From assembly GCA_012511245.1 (NCBI GenBank), contig JAAZGM010000121.1, forward strand, positions 1 to 14,630: DNA of 14,630 nt, read 5' to 3'. This document shows positions 6,605 through 12,943 of the stretch, one piece after another. The notes under the pieces were generated by a model that saw only the letters and a program-made list of their open reading frames with translations, did not search any database and had not been told where the DNA came from. The first letter of the stretch is position 1, and each line of letters begins with the position of its first letter. The DNA is from Methanomicrobiales archaeon. GTDB lineage: Archaea > Halobacteriota > Methanomicrobia > Methanomicrobiales > Methanoculleaceae. Made by a program: the position numbers and the translations under genes.

Positions 6605-6703
6605 TCACACCGCAGAGCGAGAACCGACAGTGACAACGGCGATCGCGAGAAGTGAAACACCGATGACTTTGCTTAAAGAGGGATCTGAGGAACTATCTTC
6701 CAT
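6605..6703 (-). pseudogene. Pilin-like N-terminal scrap, 32 aa
   Basis: A minus-strand ORF starts at 6703 and reads MEDSSSDP, then SLSKVIGVSLLAIAVVTV, ending at a TGA after 32 codons. The segment resembles the N-terminus of archaeal type IV pilins, where a VSPVIGV-like cleavage region leads into a hydrophobic helix. No continuing pilin domain is seen in any frame, so this would be a truncated relic. It lies between the cassette A promoter region and the end of the META operon. The resemblance is short and could be chance. Confidence 0.3.
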
Positions 6704-6734
6704 TCACTTCCAGAAATTCGCCTCGTAATGTAAT

Positions 6735-6872
6735 TCATAAGACCCGGTTGTATTTCGTGCCCTCTCGTATACCATTTCTTGTATACGTAAGCTTCAGATC
6801 TTCACAGATACTAAACACTACAAATTCTTCATCTGAGATCTGTACAATATCGACAACGGTTTTCACATCCAT
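6735..6872 (-). pseudogene. Remnant of a propeller lipoprotein C-terminus
   Basis: This 45-codon frame begins at an ATG that overlaps the end of the META gene. Its residues VKTVVDIVQISDEEFVVFSI match VNIVADVVQLSDGGFAVLGM at the very C-terminus of the lipoprotein at 12944-14089, and the DNA matches as well. The frame then runs 24 codons past the position of the normal stop. It suggests that a propeller gene once followed F3 in this operon and has since been mostly replaced by the META gene. A short translated peptide cannot be excluded. Confidence 0.55.
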
Positions 6873-8080
6873 ATAGACCCCTCCGTCATTACCATCAGAG
6901 CTTCTCCATCGCCGGAAGAGAATTCCAGCGTGCCATTCTGGACCCGATATGCTCTCGTTTCTCTGAAGATCGACTCGATTGTCTCCCGCGATTCACTCGC
7001 CTCTCCGGGATCGTCGCTTTCCGGAATAAGCAGGGATACGGGACCGAACGATATCGATGAGTTGTCTGCATCATACCGTGCGGAGAACTGGATTCCGCGG
7101 ATGGTTCCAAAGACGTTGCCATCCGGGGTAAAGTATACCATTTCGAACGTCTCCTCTGGTGACAGGAGGGCGAACCCATCCGCCGCCCGGTACTGTTGCG
7201 GATACCAGTCGGCCGAGATCAGCGAAAGCGGCATCCGAGTAAACGAGAGGAACGAGTGACCTTTCTCGTCCATGATATCAAGTTGAGTCCCGGTTATCCG
7301 ATACCCGCGCGCCCGGTTCAGGAGCGAGTAATACCATTCGTACAGGTCGATTTTCTCGCCCGGTGCCTTGGAGCATTTCTCCACCGACTCGAACCGGATA
7401 CGATCCTCGTCGGATTCATACGTTCCACAGTAATCGCTGCCCGCGATGGTTCCCCGGAACTGAGTCTCGTCCGGAAACTGTAAGGAGATCTGTAGGGCGA
7501 TCAGGTCGGAACCATGGTTTCGAACGGATTCTTCCGCATCGTTCCATGAATACCAGAGAGACCACGCTCTTCCCGAGAGCAATTGCGGCTGGCTTGTGAA
7601 GGAGAGGAACTCCATTCCCGATGCGTCGAACAACCGGAGACGGTCTCCGTCTACTCCGTAAGCCCCCGTTTTCAGGAGCAGTGTGAAAAACGCCTCCTCC
7701 TGATTGAGCACCTCTGGAGTCGAGGTCATATTTGTCGATTCGATCTTATGGATCGTGAGCCTGCCGTCAACAAAGTCGTGATCTCCGATGAAGAGGTTGC
7801 ACCCGGAAGAACCGCTGACCCACCCGTCGCCGGCGAACGCGATGATGACATCTGTTCCCTCGATGACGGGAGCCCCTCCTTCCTCCGTCCAATAGGATGT
7901 AAGAGACCAGCATCCAAACAGCGGGGATGGGTCGTCATTCAACGGCAATTGAGTATCGTCCCGGGCCCCTGCAGAATGCATGGATACGAAAAACCCCAGA
8001 CAGATGACGAATATAAGCAGTCCAGGGAGAGTGACCTTCACGATCCGCCGTGGGATTCTCCGCATGAGATCGTCCATCAT
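6863..8080 (-). CDS. Membrane-anchored protein with a META (HslJ-like) domain and two related repeats
   Basis: This gene encodes 405 residues. A basic N-terminus (RRIPRR) and a membrane segment at about 17-36 put the rest outside the cell. Residues 53-163 are a recognisable META/HslJ domain: GCWSLTSY at the start, IAFAGDGWVSGSSGCNLF with the typical GCN at 93-95, then IHKIESTNMT and a C-terminal RLRLFD strand. Residues 168-282 and 286-400 repeat the same outline (WSL or ADWY start, then RG or GTI near the middle, then an L-x-F strand end), but without the GCN. This suggests a triple-domain protein. META domains occur in bacterial heat-shock protein HslJ and in secreted proteins; their exact activity is unclear. 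The ATG overlaps the F3 stop by 4 bases (ATGA), so the genes are translationally coupled. It is the last intact gene of the cassette B operon. Confidence 0.85.
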   Translation of the reverse strand: MMDDLMRRIPRRIVKVTLPGLLIFVICLGFFVSMHSAGARDDTQLPLNDDPSPLFGCWSLTSYWTEEGGAPVIEGTDVIIAFAGDGWVSGSSGCNLFIGDHDFVDGRLTIHKIESTNMTSTPEVLNQEEAFFTLLLKTGAYGVDGDRLRLFDASGMEFLSFTSQPQLLSGRAWSLWYSWNDAEESVRNHGSDLIALQISLQFPDETQFRGTIAGSDYCGTYESDEDRIRFESVEKCSKAPGEKIDLYEWYYSLLNRARGYRITGTQLDIMDEKGHSFLSFTRMPLSLISADWYPQQYRAADGFALLSPEETFEMVYFTPDGNVFGTIRGIQFSARYDADNSSISFGPVSLLIPESDDPGEASESRETIESIFRETRAYRVQNGTLEFSSGDGEALMVMTEGSIWM

Positions 8081-8754
8081 AATGGCATGAGACCCCCGGG
8101 AATGACATAGTAATCGGCCGGCACCGGAACGAATCCCGATGCTGTGCTCGGAACGGCTGTATTCACCGTCGTCGTCCAGGTGTCCTCCTTGATCAGGTGT
8201 TTCATACCCTCGCCGCCCCGGTATCTGAGGTCGAACGAGATCGGGGCCGCATCCTCCGACGGCGAGACGAAGCCGTCGAGAAAGACGACGGTGGTGTAGG
8301 TTCCGCTCATAGCCCGGGTAAACTCGGCGACGCTCGCGTTGTCCGGGGTCGCAAGCACGGGCATGAGCAGTCGGGGCTCTTCCTTCGTCTCAAACTCGCC
8401 GGACGGTATGGAGATGTCCTGCGCGTAGCCTTCCGTCGTCGTGAACGCGAGCATCTTCCCGTACGGTGTCTCCCGGATTCCCGCCCACCACCCGGCGGGT
8501 TGGCGAACGCTGGACGACTCGAAGATCACCAGCTCGCCCTCCGCGTTCGCCGGAACCGGGATCATGATCATCGCGGTGCCGTTCACGGCAAGACCGGAGA
8601 GACCGGTGATCTCGATCAGGTAGGAGTCGTTCGGCATGGTCGTCGAGACGAATGCAGGACCAAGGAAGAGCAGGAAGACCACCACGGCGAGGATGGCGAT
8701 CGCTATAAGCAGGTTCAGCATGGGTTTCCGGGTTTTCGTACGTTGTTCGTCCAT
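8077..8754 (-). CDS. Membrane-anchored protein, family F3 (225 aa)
   Basis: The product has a charged N-terminus (DEQRTKTRK), one membrane segment at about 12-32 and an outer domain of about 190 residues of unknown fold. Conserved blocks shared with the partial copy at 14089-14630 include IEITGLSGLAVNGTA, IPVPANAEG, RET-x-YGKMLAFTTTEGY, RLLMPVLATP, GTYTTVVFLDGFV and the C-terminal FVPVPA-x-Y. It looks like an all-beta domain. I start it at the ATG at 8754, because GGTGAG lies 4 bases before it. The alternative GTG at 8784 follows the F2 stop codon directly and has no such site of its own. It follows F2 by 30 bases and overlaps the META gene by 4. I recognise no named family. Confidence 0.85.
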   Translation of the reverse strand: MDEQRTKTRKPMLNLLIAIAILAVVVFLLFLGPAFVSTTMPNDSYLIEITGLSGLAVNGTAMIMIPVPANAEGELVIFESSSVRQPAGWWAGIRETPYGKMLAFTTTEGYAQDISIPSGEFETKEEPRLLMPVLATPDNASVAEFTRAMSGTYTTVVFLDGFVSPSEDAAPISFDLRYRGGEGMKHLIKEDTWTTTVNTAVPSTASGFVPVPADYYVIPGGLMPL

Positions 8755-8784
8755 TTTCTCACCAAAAGAGGGTTTGGTCGACAC

Positions 8785-9222
8785 TCAGGGCCATGTCGTC
8801 AGGACCATGTAGTACGCACCCTCGTACTCCAACAGCCCCCTCTCCCCTCCGGGACCGTAGGCATCGTGGAGCGCCTTGCTCTCCCGGTACGAGACCTTAG
8901 TTCCCCCGATGACACGCTGGTCCCGGTAGCCCCACTCCCACGCCGTAGGGTTCCGTTCTTCTCCCCGGATCACTGCAGCGAGCGCAGGATGCTGGTCGAA
9001 GTCCTGCTCGGTCAGGGGGACGACCATGCTCTCTCCCGGCTCCGCCCACTCCATGACGTAGAGCATCGGCTGCCCGCCCGAACTCTCGTGGGCGTAGAGG
9101 ATGAGGGCGTCGGCGAGCATGAGGCCAAGTCCAACGGCGACGACGCCCGCGAGACCGCAGACGACGATGATCCCCGCCGTTTTGAGCCGGTTCTTGGGCT
9201 CTGTTTTCACATCTTCTGCCAT
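8785..9222 (-). CDS. Single-pass membrane protein, family F2 (145 aa)
   Basis: This is a close paralogue of the product of 119-559, similar from the conserved NRLKTAG before the membrane segment to the final TTWP. The membrane segment is at about 13-43. The outer domain has GGQPMLYVME, PLTEQDFDQHPAL, VIRGEERNPTAWEWG and EYEGAYY. GAGGTG lies about 9 bases before the ATG. The gene follows F1 by 24 bases and precedes F3 by 30, so it is the second gene of a four-gene operon. The Trp codons of AWEWG are intact here; in the broken copy at 10215-10658 both have become stop codons. The function is unknown, and the strong conservation between loci suggests selection on the outer domain. Confidence 0.88.
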   Translation of the reverse strand: MAEDVKTEPKNRLKTAGIIVVCGLAGVVAVGLGLMLADALILYAHESSGGQPMLYVMEWAEPGESMVVPLTEQDFDQHPALAAVIRGEERNPTAWEWGYRDQRVIGGTKVSYRESKALHDAYGPGGERGLLEYEGAYYMVLTTWP

Positions 9223-9246
9223 TTTGATTACACCTCTTCGACCATG

Positions 9247-9690
9247 TCAGGGAGTCGAGACGAGGGTATAGTAATACGCACCTTCATATTCGAGATACGG
9301 TCGTTTCCTCGTCTCAAGGTCTATGCCGGATGACTCAATGAGCACGTCACGTTCCACATACGTCACCGTAACACTCCCTATCATGCGTTCGTCAGGGTCG
9401 TCGGAGGGTACTTCAAGCTTCCATGGACGGGAGTCCCTATTATCGCCCCGGACCACGGAGTCGAGCGCCGGGTACTGCTCGAAGTCCTTCTCAGTCAAGT
9501 GGATGATCGATGCGTTCTGCAGGTGTTCCCCCCTGACCTCCGAGACGTACAACGTTGGAAAGCCACTACTTGTTTCGACCCAGGTAAAAATAGCCGTGCA
9601 CGTGAGTACAATCGTCGCAACGAGGAGGATAACGCCGATGAACGCCAGAGCTCCGACAATGATCAAACGTCTGTCGATGTCAGGTTTCAT
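9247..9690 (-). CDS. Single-pass membrane protein, family F1 (147 aa)
   Basis: This is the first gene of the cassette B operon. A basic N-terminus (DIDRR) precedes a membrane segment at about 9-38. The outer domain has HLTEKDFEQYPAL at 64-76, VVRG at 79-82 and EYEGAYY at 134-140. It aligns with the F1 protein of 580-981 through the membrane segment and both motifs. It is longer in the middle, where a WKLEVPSDDPDE stretch resembles the corresponding part of F2. GGAGG lies 8 bases before the ATG. In this copy only, a short upstream ORF from the cassette leader runs into the gene and ends in an ATGA overlap with its start. Function unknown. Confidence 0.88.
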   Translation of the reverse strand: MKPDIDRRLIIVGALAFIGVILLVATIVLTCTAIFTWVETSSGFPTLYVSEVRGEHLQNASIIHLTEKDFEQYPALDSVVRGDNRDSRPWKLEVPSDDPDERMIGSVTVTYVERDVLIESSGIDLETRKRPYLEYEGAYYYTLVSTP

Positions 9691-9797
9691 GTGTTTTTTC
9701 CTCCAGTTTCTTTCCCTGGAAGCAGAAGAGGCACACCTTCAAGTACAGGAAGAGCATACACTCCCTTTGCCTCCGGGCATGCAGGACGTTCACCCAT
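9687..9797 (-). other. Possible upstream ORF (36 aa) overlapping the F1 start
   Basis: An ATG in the conserved leader opens a frame whose first residues, MGERPACPEA, also occur in copy A, and in copy C with one change (G for E). In copies A and C the frame stops after 11 and 10 residues. Here it continues through the diverged part of the leader and stops in an ATGA overlap with the F1 start codon. There is no clear ribosome site, and the conservation may reflect RNA or DNA constraint rather than a peptide. Confidence 0.2.
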
Positions 9798-9959
9798 CCG
9801 ATTCGCTCTTGGCCGGGTGGACCCCCCGCGCCTCGGGATACCGGTTCCGGTACCCACGGATGAGAAATCAACGTCCCTCTATAAACGATTTCTGGCGAAC
9901 CTCTCTACACGTTGAGGCGGTTCGATCCGTTTTGCTCCCGGAGGCATGCTGCAACCGAC
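9768..9959 (-). promoter_or_regulatory. Promoter/leader cassette copy B
   Basis: This 192-bp copy has the TATA box TTTATA (9885-9880) 190 bases before the F1 start. Upstream are the AACGTGTAGA box and the dyad TCGAACC...GGTTCGC. The predicted leader carries the same 5' hairpin (9835-9855) as copies A and C. The last stem is partly lost at its base but keeps UGCC/GGCA. It should drive the operon F1-F2-F3-META. Confidence 0.72.
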
Positions 9960-10214
9960 ACCCTCCTAGCAGTAGCGCACGGTCCAGAGAGAGGCGTGCG
10001 CTGAGTGCCATACTCCCGATCGAAATTTGGATTTCGCTGTAACGATCCCGGTGACATGCATCTGTGTGTCGGGTCCGCGAGAGTATCCCTGAACCCAAAT
10101 GTGGCTGTCACAGTCAGGGAACCGGGGAAGCACCGGGCGGCGGAGGGTAAGTATCTTATCGCCGAGGACAACCCTATATCTGGAGGTACCTTCGTACGAA
10201 GTGTCCCCTCAGGG
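9960..10214 (-). other. Intergenic stretch upstream of cassette B and downstream of the broken F2
   Basis: These 255 bp contain a minus-strand frame with no stop codon between about 10207 and 9967. It lacks a credible start codon, a ribosome site or recognisable similarity, so I do not call a gene. The palindrome TTCGTACGAA lies near 10193-10202. The stretch may be the decayed remainder of the operon that held the broken F2 gene. Confidence 0.35.
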
Positions 10215-10658
10215 TCACACCGTCAGCACCACGTAGTACGCCCCTTCGTACTCCATGAGCGGATACAGCCCCGTCTCCCGGTCGGGCCGTAGGTATCGTG
10301 AAACGCCTTACTCTCCGCGTAGGAAACTCTAGCACCCGCAATGACACGCCGGCCCCGGGAACCTCACTCCTACGCCGATGGATTCCGCTCTTCACCCCGG
10401 ATGACCACGTCGAGCGCCAGGATGGTCGGCAAAATCCTGCTCGATCAGCGGAACAATCACGCCCCCCGGGTTCTCCCCCATCCTTTCCATAACATAGAAT
10501 ATCGGCTGCCCACTCAAACTTTCGCAGGCATAGAGAATGAGGACGTTGGCAGCAAAAGCACGAAAACGGGCACCAGCAACAACGCCGGCGAGACTGCAGG
10601 CAGGAACGATCCACTTAGGTCTAGCCCATATCAAGATCGCACCTGCGAGGGGATACAT
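10215..10658 (-). pseudogene. Broken F2-family membrane protein gene
   Basis: The minus-strand sequence follows the intact F2 genes from the membrane segment to the C-terminus. The first part reads VLILYACESLSGQPIFYVME and VIVPLIEQDF. An inserted base near 10417 then shifts the frame and leads to TGA at 10392-10394. In the shifted, correct frame the family block AWEWG has both Trp codons changed to stops (TAG at 10370-10372 and TGA at 10364-10366). A lost G in 10284-10286 shifts it again before the C-terminal MEYEGAYYVVLT, which ends at 10215. With two frameshifts and two stops it cannot make a full protein. It overlaps the end of the intact F1 gene by 28 bases, so the pair keeps the F1-F2 order. 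Confidence 0.88.
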
Positions 10659-11101
10659 CGAATCTCAAAGTACCTTCCCTGATATTCGTATAATTTCAAA
10701 TGGGACAAACAGTCCGATCTGGAATATTCCTGCAGGCAGAGATCGAACGACCAGAGCCGTTCTGAATAATCCTGCACCTCGGAGATGTACCGTTTACCTT
10801 CACGCCATTCCATTGTACTGGTATTTGCCTCCTCCATTCCTCGCCGATATTCCGGATAGTCCTCCAGGTCTGCGTCAGTAAGATGAAATACAAGGGCATC
10901 TTTTACGAAACTCTGGTTATATTCGATAATGAAGCACCGAAATATCGTCTCGGGTGCCTCGTTTGTCGGCTGACCCTTTCCCGGAATCCTGGTCATGTGC
11001 GGGGTAACCGCCTCATAGAGCAGGTACATGCTGATTATCCCAATACATATAAGGATGCACACCAGTACAACCCATTTTCTATCGCCATTAACTAGTTTCA
11101 T
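10631..11101 (-). CDS. Single-pass membrane protein, diverged family F1 (156 aa)
   Basis: A basic N-terminus (KLVNGDRK) precedes a membrane segment at about 10-29. The outer domain keeps the F1 signature in diverged form: VFHLTDADLEDYPEY at 71-85 and a C-terminal YEYQGRYFEI. It is more A+T rich than the other F1 genes and has four cysteines outside the membrane segment. No strong ribosome site is seen, only GTGAT about 10 bases upstream. Upstream AT-rich sequence (11170-11200 region, CTTTATG and CTTTATCC on the minus strand) could supply a promoter, but no cassette is present. The frame is intact although its F2 partner is broken, so it may be on its own or starting to decay. Function unknown. 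Confidence 0.75.
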   Translation of the reverse strand: MKLVNGDRKWVVLVCILICIGIISMYLLYEAVTPHMTRIPGKGQPTNEAPETIFRCFIIEYNQSFVKDALVFHLTDADLEDYPEYRRGMEEANTSTMEWREGKRYISEVQDYSERLWSFDLCLQEYSRSDCLSHLKLYEYQGRYFEIRCIPSQVRS

Positions 11102-11203
11102 GAACTGGAATCACAACCTTGCTCGTACACCTTTTACAGATAGCATTTTCATGCACCGAACACATCGTTTTCATTCATAAAGGGTAAAGGGATAAAGGAG
11201 GGA

Positions 11204-12565
11204 TCAAGCCCACCGATAATCCAGATAAGACCGGGTAATCAGATCCTGATTGTTCGATCCGCCCCATGCCCAGTCTATGTGGACAAATTGTTTATCGGGG
11301 GTCTGTCCACTATGACTCCATACTTCGCGCGGTTTGCGCCAGGTGCCACTTGTTTCGCGGGCCCACTCATCGATTACAGGATTCGTATAAGCAACGAATT
11401 GGTCAGTGATCGGCTGATTTGCCTGATAGTGCTCAGAAGATCCACTTGCCCTTGTAAAGGTGGTACCCGGATTGTCCTGATCATTATATACGTATCCTGC
11501 GAACCACTGTAGTGTGTTCATATCTTCAAAGTCTATGTAATATTTTCCATTGAAGATCTGGACGTGGTACCCATATGCATGGGGAAAGGACGATGGATCA
11601 AGTTCGATAATCCCGGCACCACTGTTTTCCCACTGCTCCAGGGGTGTTGCTGTCGGGGAATAACTATCATAGATGACCGGGAATAGGTAAACTGCACCAT
11701 CTGCCGTAAAGCGATCATAGTTCACGACAATCTCTATGGCCTCCTGACCACTATTGAGGTAATATTCCCTTTCCTGTGGGGCGTAGTATTGATTGTTCTG
11801 GCCTGAGCGATACCAATAATTTGGTGTTATCTGGCCAATACAGTAATCATAAGTAGTCCACCAGTATATCCGGTCAAAATGAACCCATTCATTGAACCAG
11901 ATGCCATCATCTAAAGTTGTCGCTTGGTCGATACTATTCACATCAGCATGCTCTCTGGAGACTTCTTGAATATCTACTACCGGGGGAGCCGAGCTAAGTC
12001 CCTCAAGTAACTGAGTATCATATTCACCGGGAGTTACCATTAAAATACCATCTTTAAGACTAATATGAGAATTGAGGTCGGTGAGGTTCTCATAAAATCT
12101 ACAGAAGTGCGATGTGGGCAGCATCAACGTATTATTTTGAGAGACAGCAAGGAACCTTCCATACATTGCCTCCGGCATGCGTACCAGAACAACGGCATCA
12201 CTTGGATTGATACTTTTTTCAATGAACACGCTCTGATGTGCTTCCCATTTCATGAATCGGGCATTTAAATCCTGAGGTGATACAGGAAATGCAAGGACTC
12301 CAGTTTCTTTATCTGGACCCAATATACTGTGGGTTTTTTCAGAGAGGATAATTGTTATCATCTCTGATTCCAGCAAAGGGGTTGCAGGTTTTGCGCCCAT
12401 GAAGTACTCCGGGGGAATATAATGATCAGGCACATTTAGTGCGTTACTTACATTAACAGAATTTTGTTCGTTAAATCCTTGTCCCGTCGCGCTCACTACC
12501 GATACCATTGCCATCGTTACAAGCAACATTGAAAGTAGGATGGCATCAAGATCCAGCGTTTTCAT
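11204..12565 (-). CDS. Large secreted protein of unknown function (453 aa)
   Basis: The signal peptide of 26 residues (likely cut VSA/TG) is followed by a long extracellular protein. The N-terminal half (about 30-200) has mixed helix and strand, with VRMPEAMYGRFL and SHFCRFYENL. The C-terminal half (about 215-453) is very rich in Y, W, N and D, with WFNEWVHFDRIYWW, YHVQIFNGKYYIDFED and WFAGYVYNDQ, and ends in SYLDYRWA. That pattern looks like a beta-sandwich or jelly-roll domain, but I cannot name it. There is no sorting signal or C-terminal anchor, so it is either released or held by other proteins. It follows cassette copy C. AGAGGT lies about 7 bases before the ATG. It is A+T richer than its F1-F3 neighbours. 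The signal peptide resembles that of the 215-residue protein at 5657-6304. Confidence 0.82.
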   Translation of the reverse strand: MKTLDLDAILLSMLLVTMAMVSVVSATGQGFNEQNSVNVSNALNVPDHYIPPEYFMGAKPATPLLESEMITIILSEKTHSILGPDKETGVLAFPVSPQDLNARFMKWEAHQSVFIEKSINPSDAVVLVRMPEAMYGRFLAVSQNNTLMLPTSHFCRFYENLTDLNSHISLKDGILMVTPGEYDTQLLEGLSSAPPVVDIQEVSREHADVNSIDQATTLDDGIWFNEWVHFDRIYWWTTYDYCIGQITPNYWYRSGQNNQYYAPQEREYYLNSGQEAIEIVVNYDRFTADGAVYLFPVIYDSYSPTATPLEQWENSGAGIIELDPSSFPHAYGYHVQIFNGKYYIDFEDMNTLQWFAGYVYNDQDNPGTTFTRASGSSEHYQANQPITDQFVAYTNPVIDEWARETSGTWRKPREVWSHSGQTPDKQFVHIDWAWGGSNNQDLITRSYLDYRWA

Positions 12566-12636
12566 CGGTTTACCTCTGTCCTTTCATTTGAGATTACAGA
12601 GGCATGACCCAAACATTCGCGTGAAGTTAGCCGGTT

Positions 12637-12830
12637 CATGCCCCCGGACATGCGGGACGTTCACCCATCCGATTCGCTCTTGGCCGGGTGGACCCCCCGC
12701 GCTTCGGGATACCGGTTCCGGTACCCACGGATGAGAAATCAACGTCCCTCTATAAACGATTTCTGTCGAACCTCTCTACACGTCGGGGCGGTTCGATCCG
12801 TTTTGCTCCAGGAGAAATGCTGCAACCGAC
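12637..12830 (-). promoter_or_regulatory. Promoter/leader cassette copy C
   Basis: This is the 194-bp copy with the best symmetry. On the minus strand are the dyad TCGAACC-N17-GGTTCGA, the box CGACGTGTAGA within it, AGAAATCG leading into the TATA box TTTATA (12756-12751), then the leader. The TATA box is 186 bases before the start at 12565. Leader hairpins: 12706-12726, CGGG/CCCG at 12685-12699, GGAUG/CGUCC at 12655-12670 and CAUGUC/GGCAUG at 12637-12652. A 10-codon ORF (MGERPACPGA) lies at 12668-12636. Confidence 0.72.
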
Positions 12831-12943
12831 CGGAGATTGTGCTGTATCGGCCGGACAGGGATCTTCACCGCGCAAGCGCCCCGTGTCAATGCTGGCCGAT
12901 ATGAGCCGATGATGACGCGACGTATCCCTGAACTTTTGCGGGC

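Noticed and set aside
8197..9333. A 378-codon open frame on the plus strand across F3, F2 and F1
   Set aside because: It spans three minus-strand genes with clear paralogues elsewhere; its sequence is charged, low-complexity (R, D, H, G) shadow coding.
9967..10207. An open minus-strand frame after the broken F2 gene
   Set aside because: There is no start codon with a ribosome site, no family similarity, and it lies in a decayed region; it may be a chance open frame in GC-rich DNA.
6378..12830. The repeated cassette as a transposable MITE or CRISPR-related repeat
   Set aside because: There are no terminal inverted repeats, no target duplications that I can see, one orientation only, a fixed distance to start codons, and no spacer-repeat periodicity.
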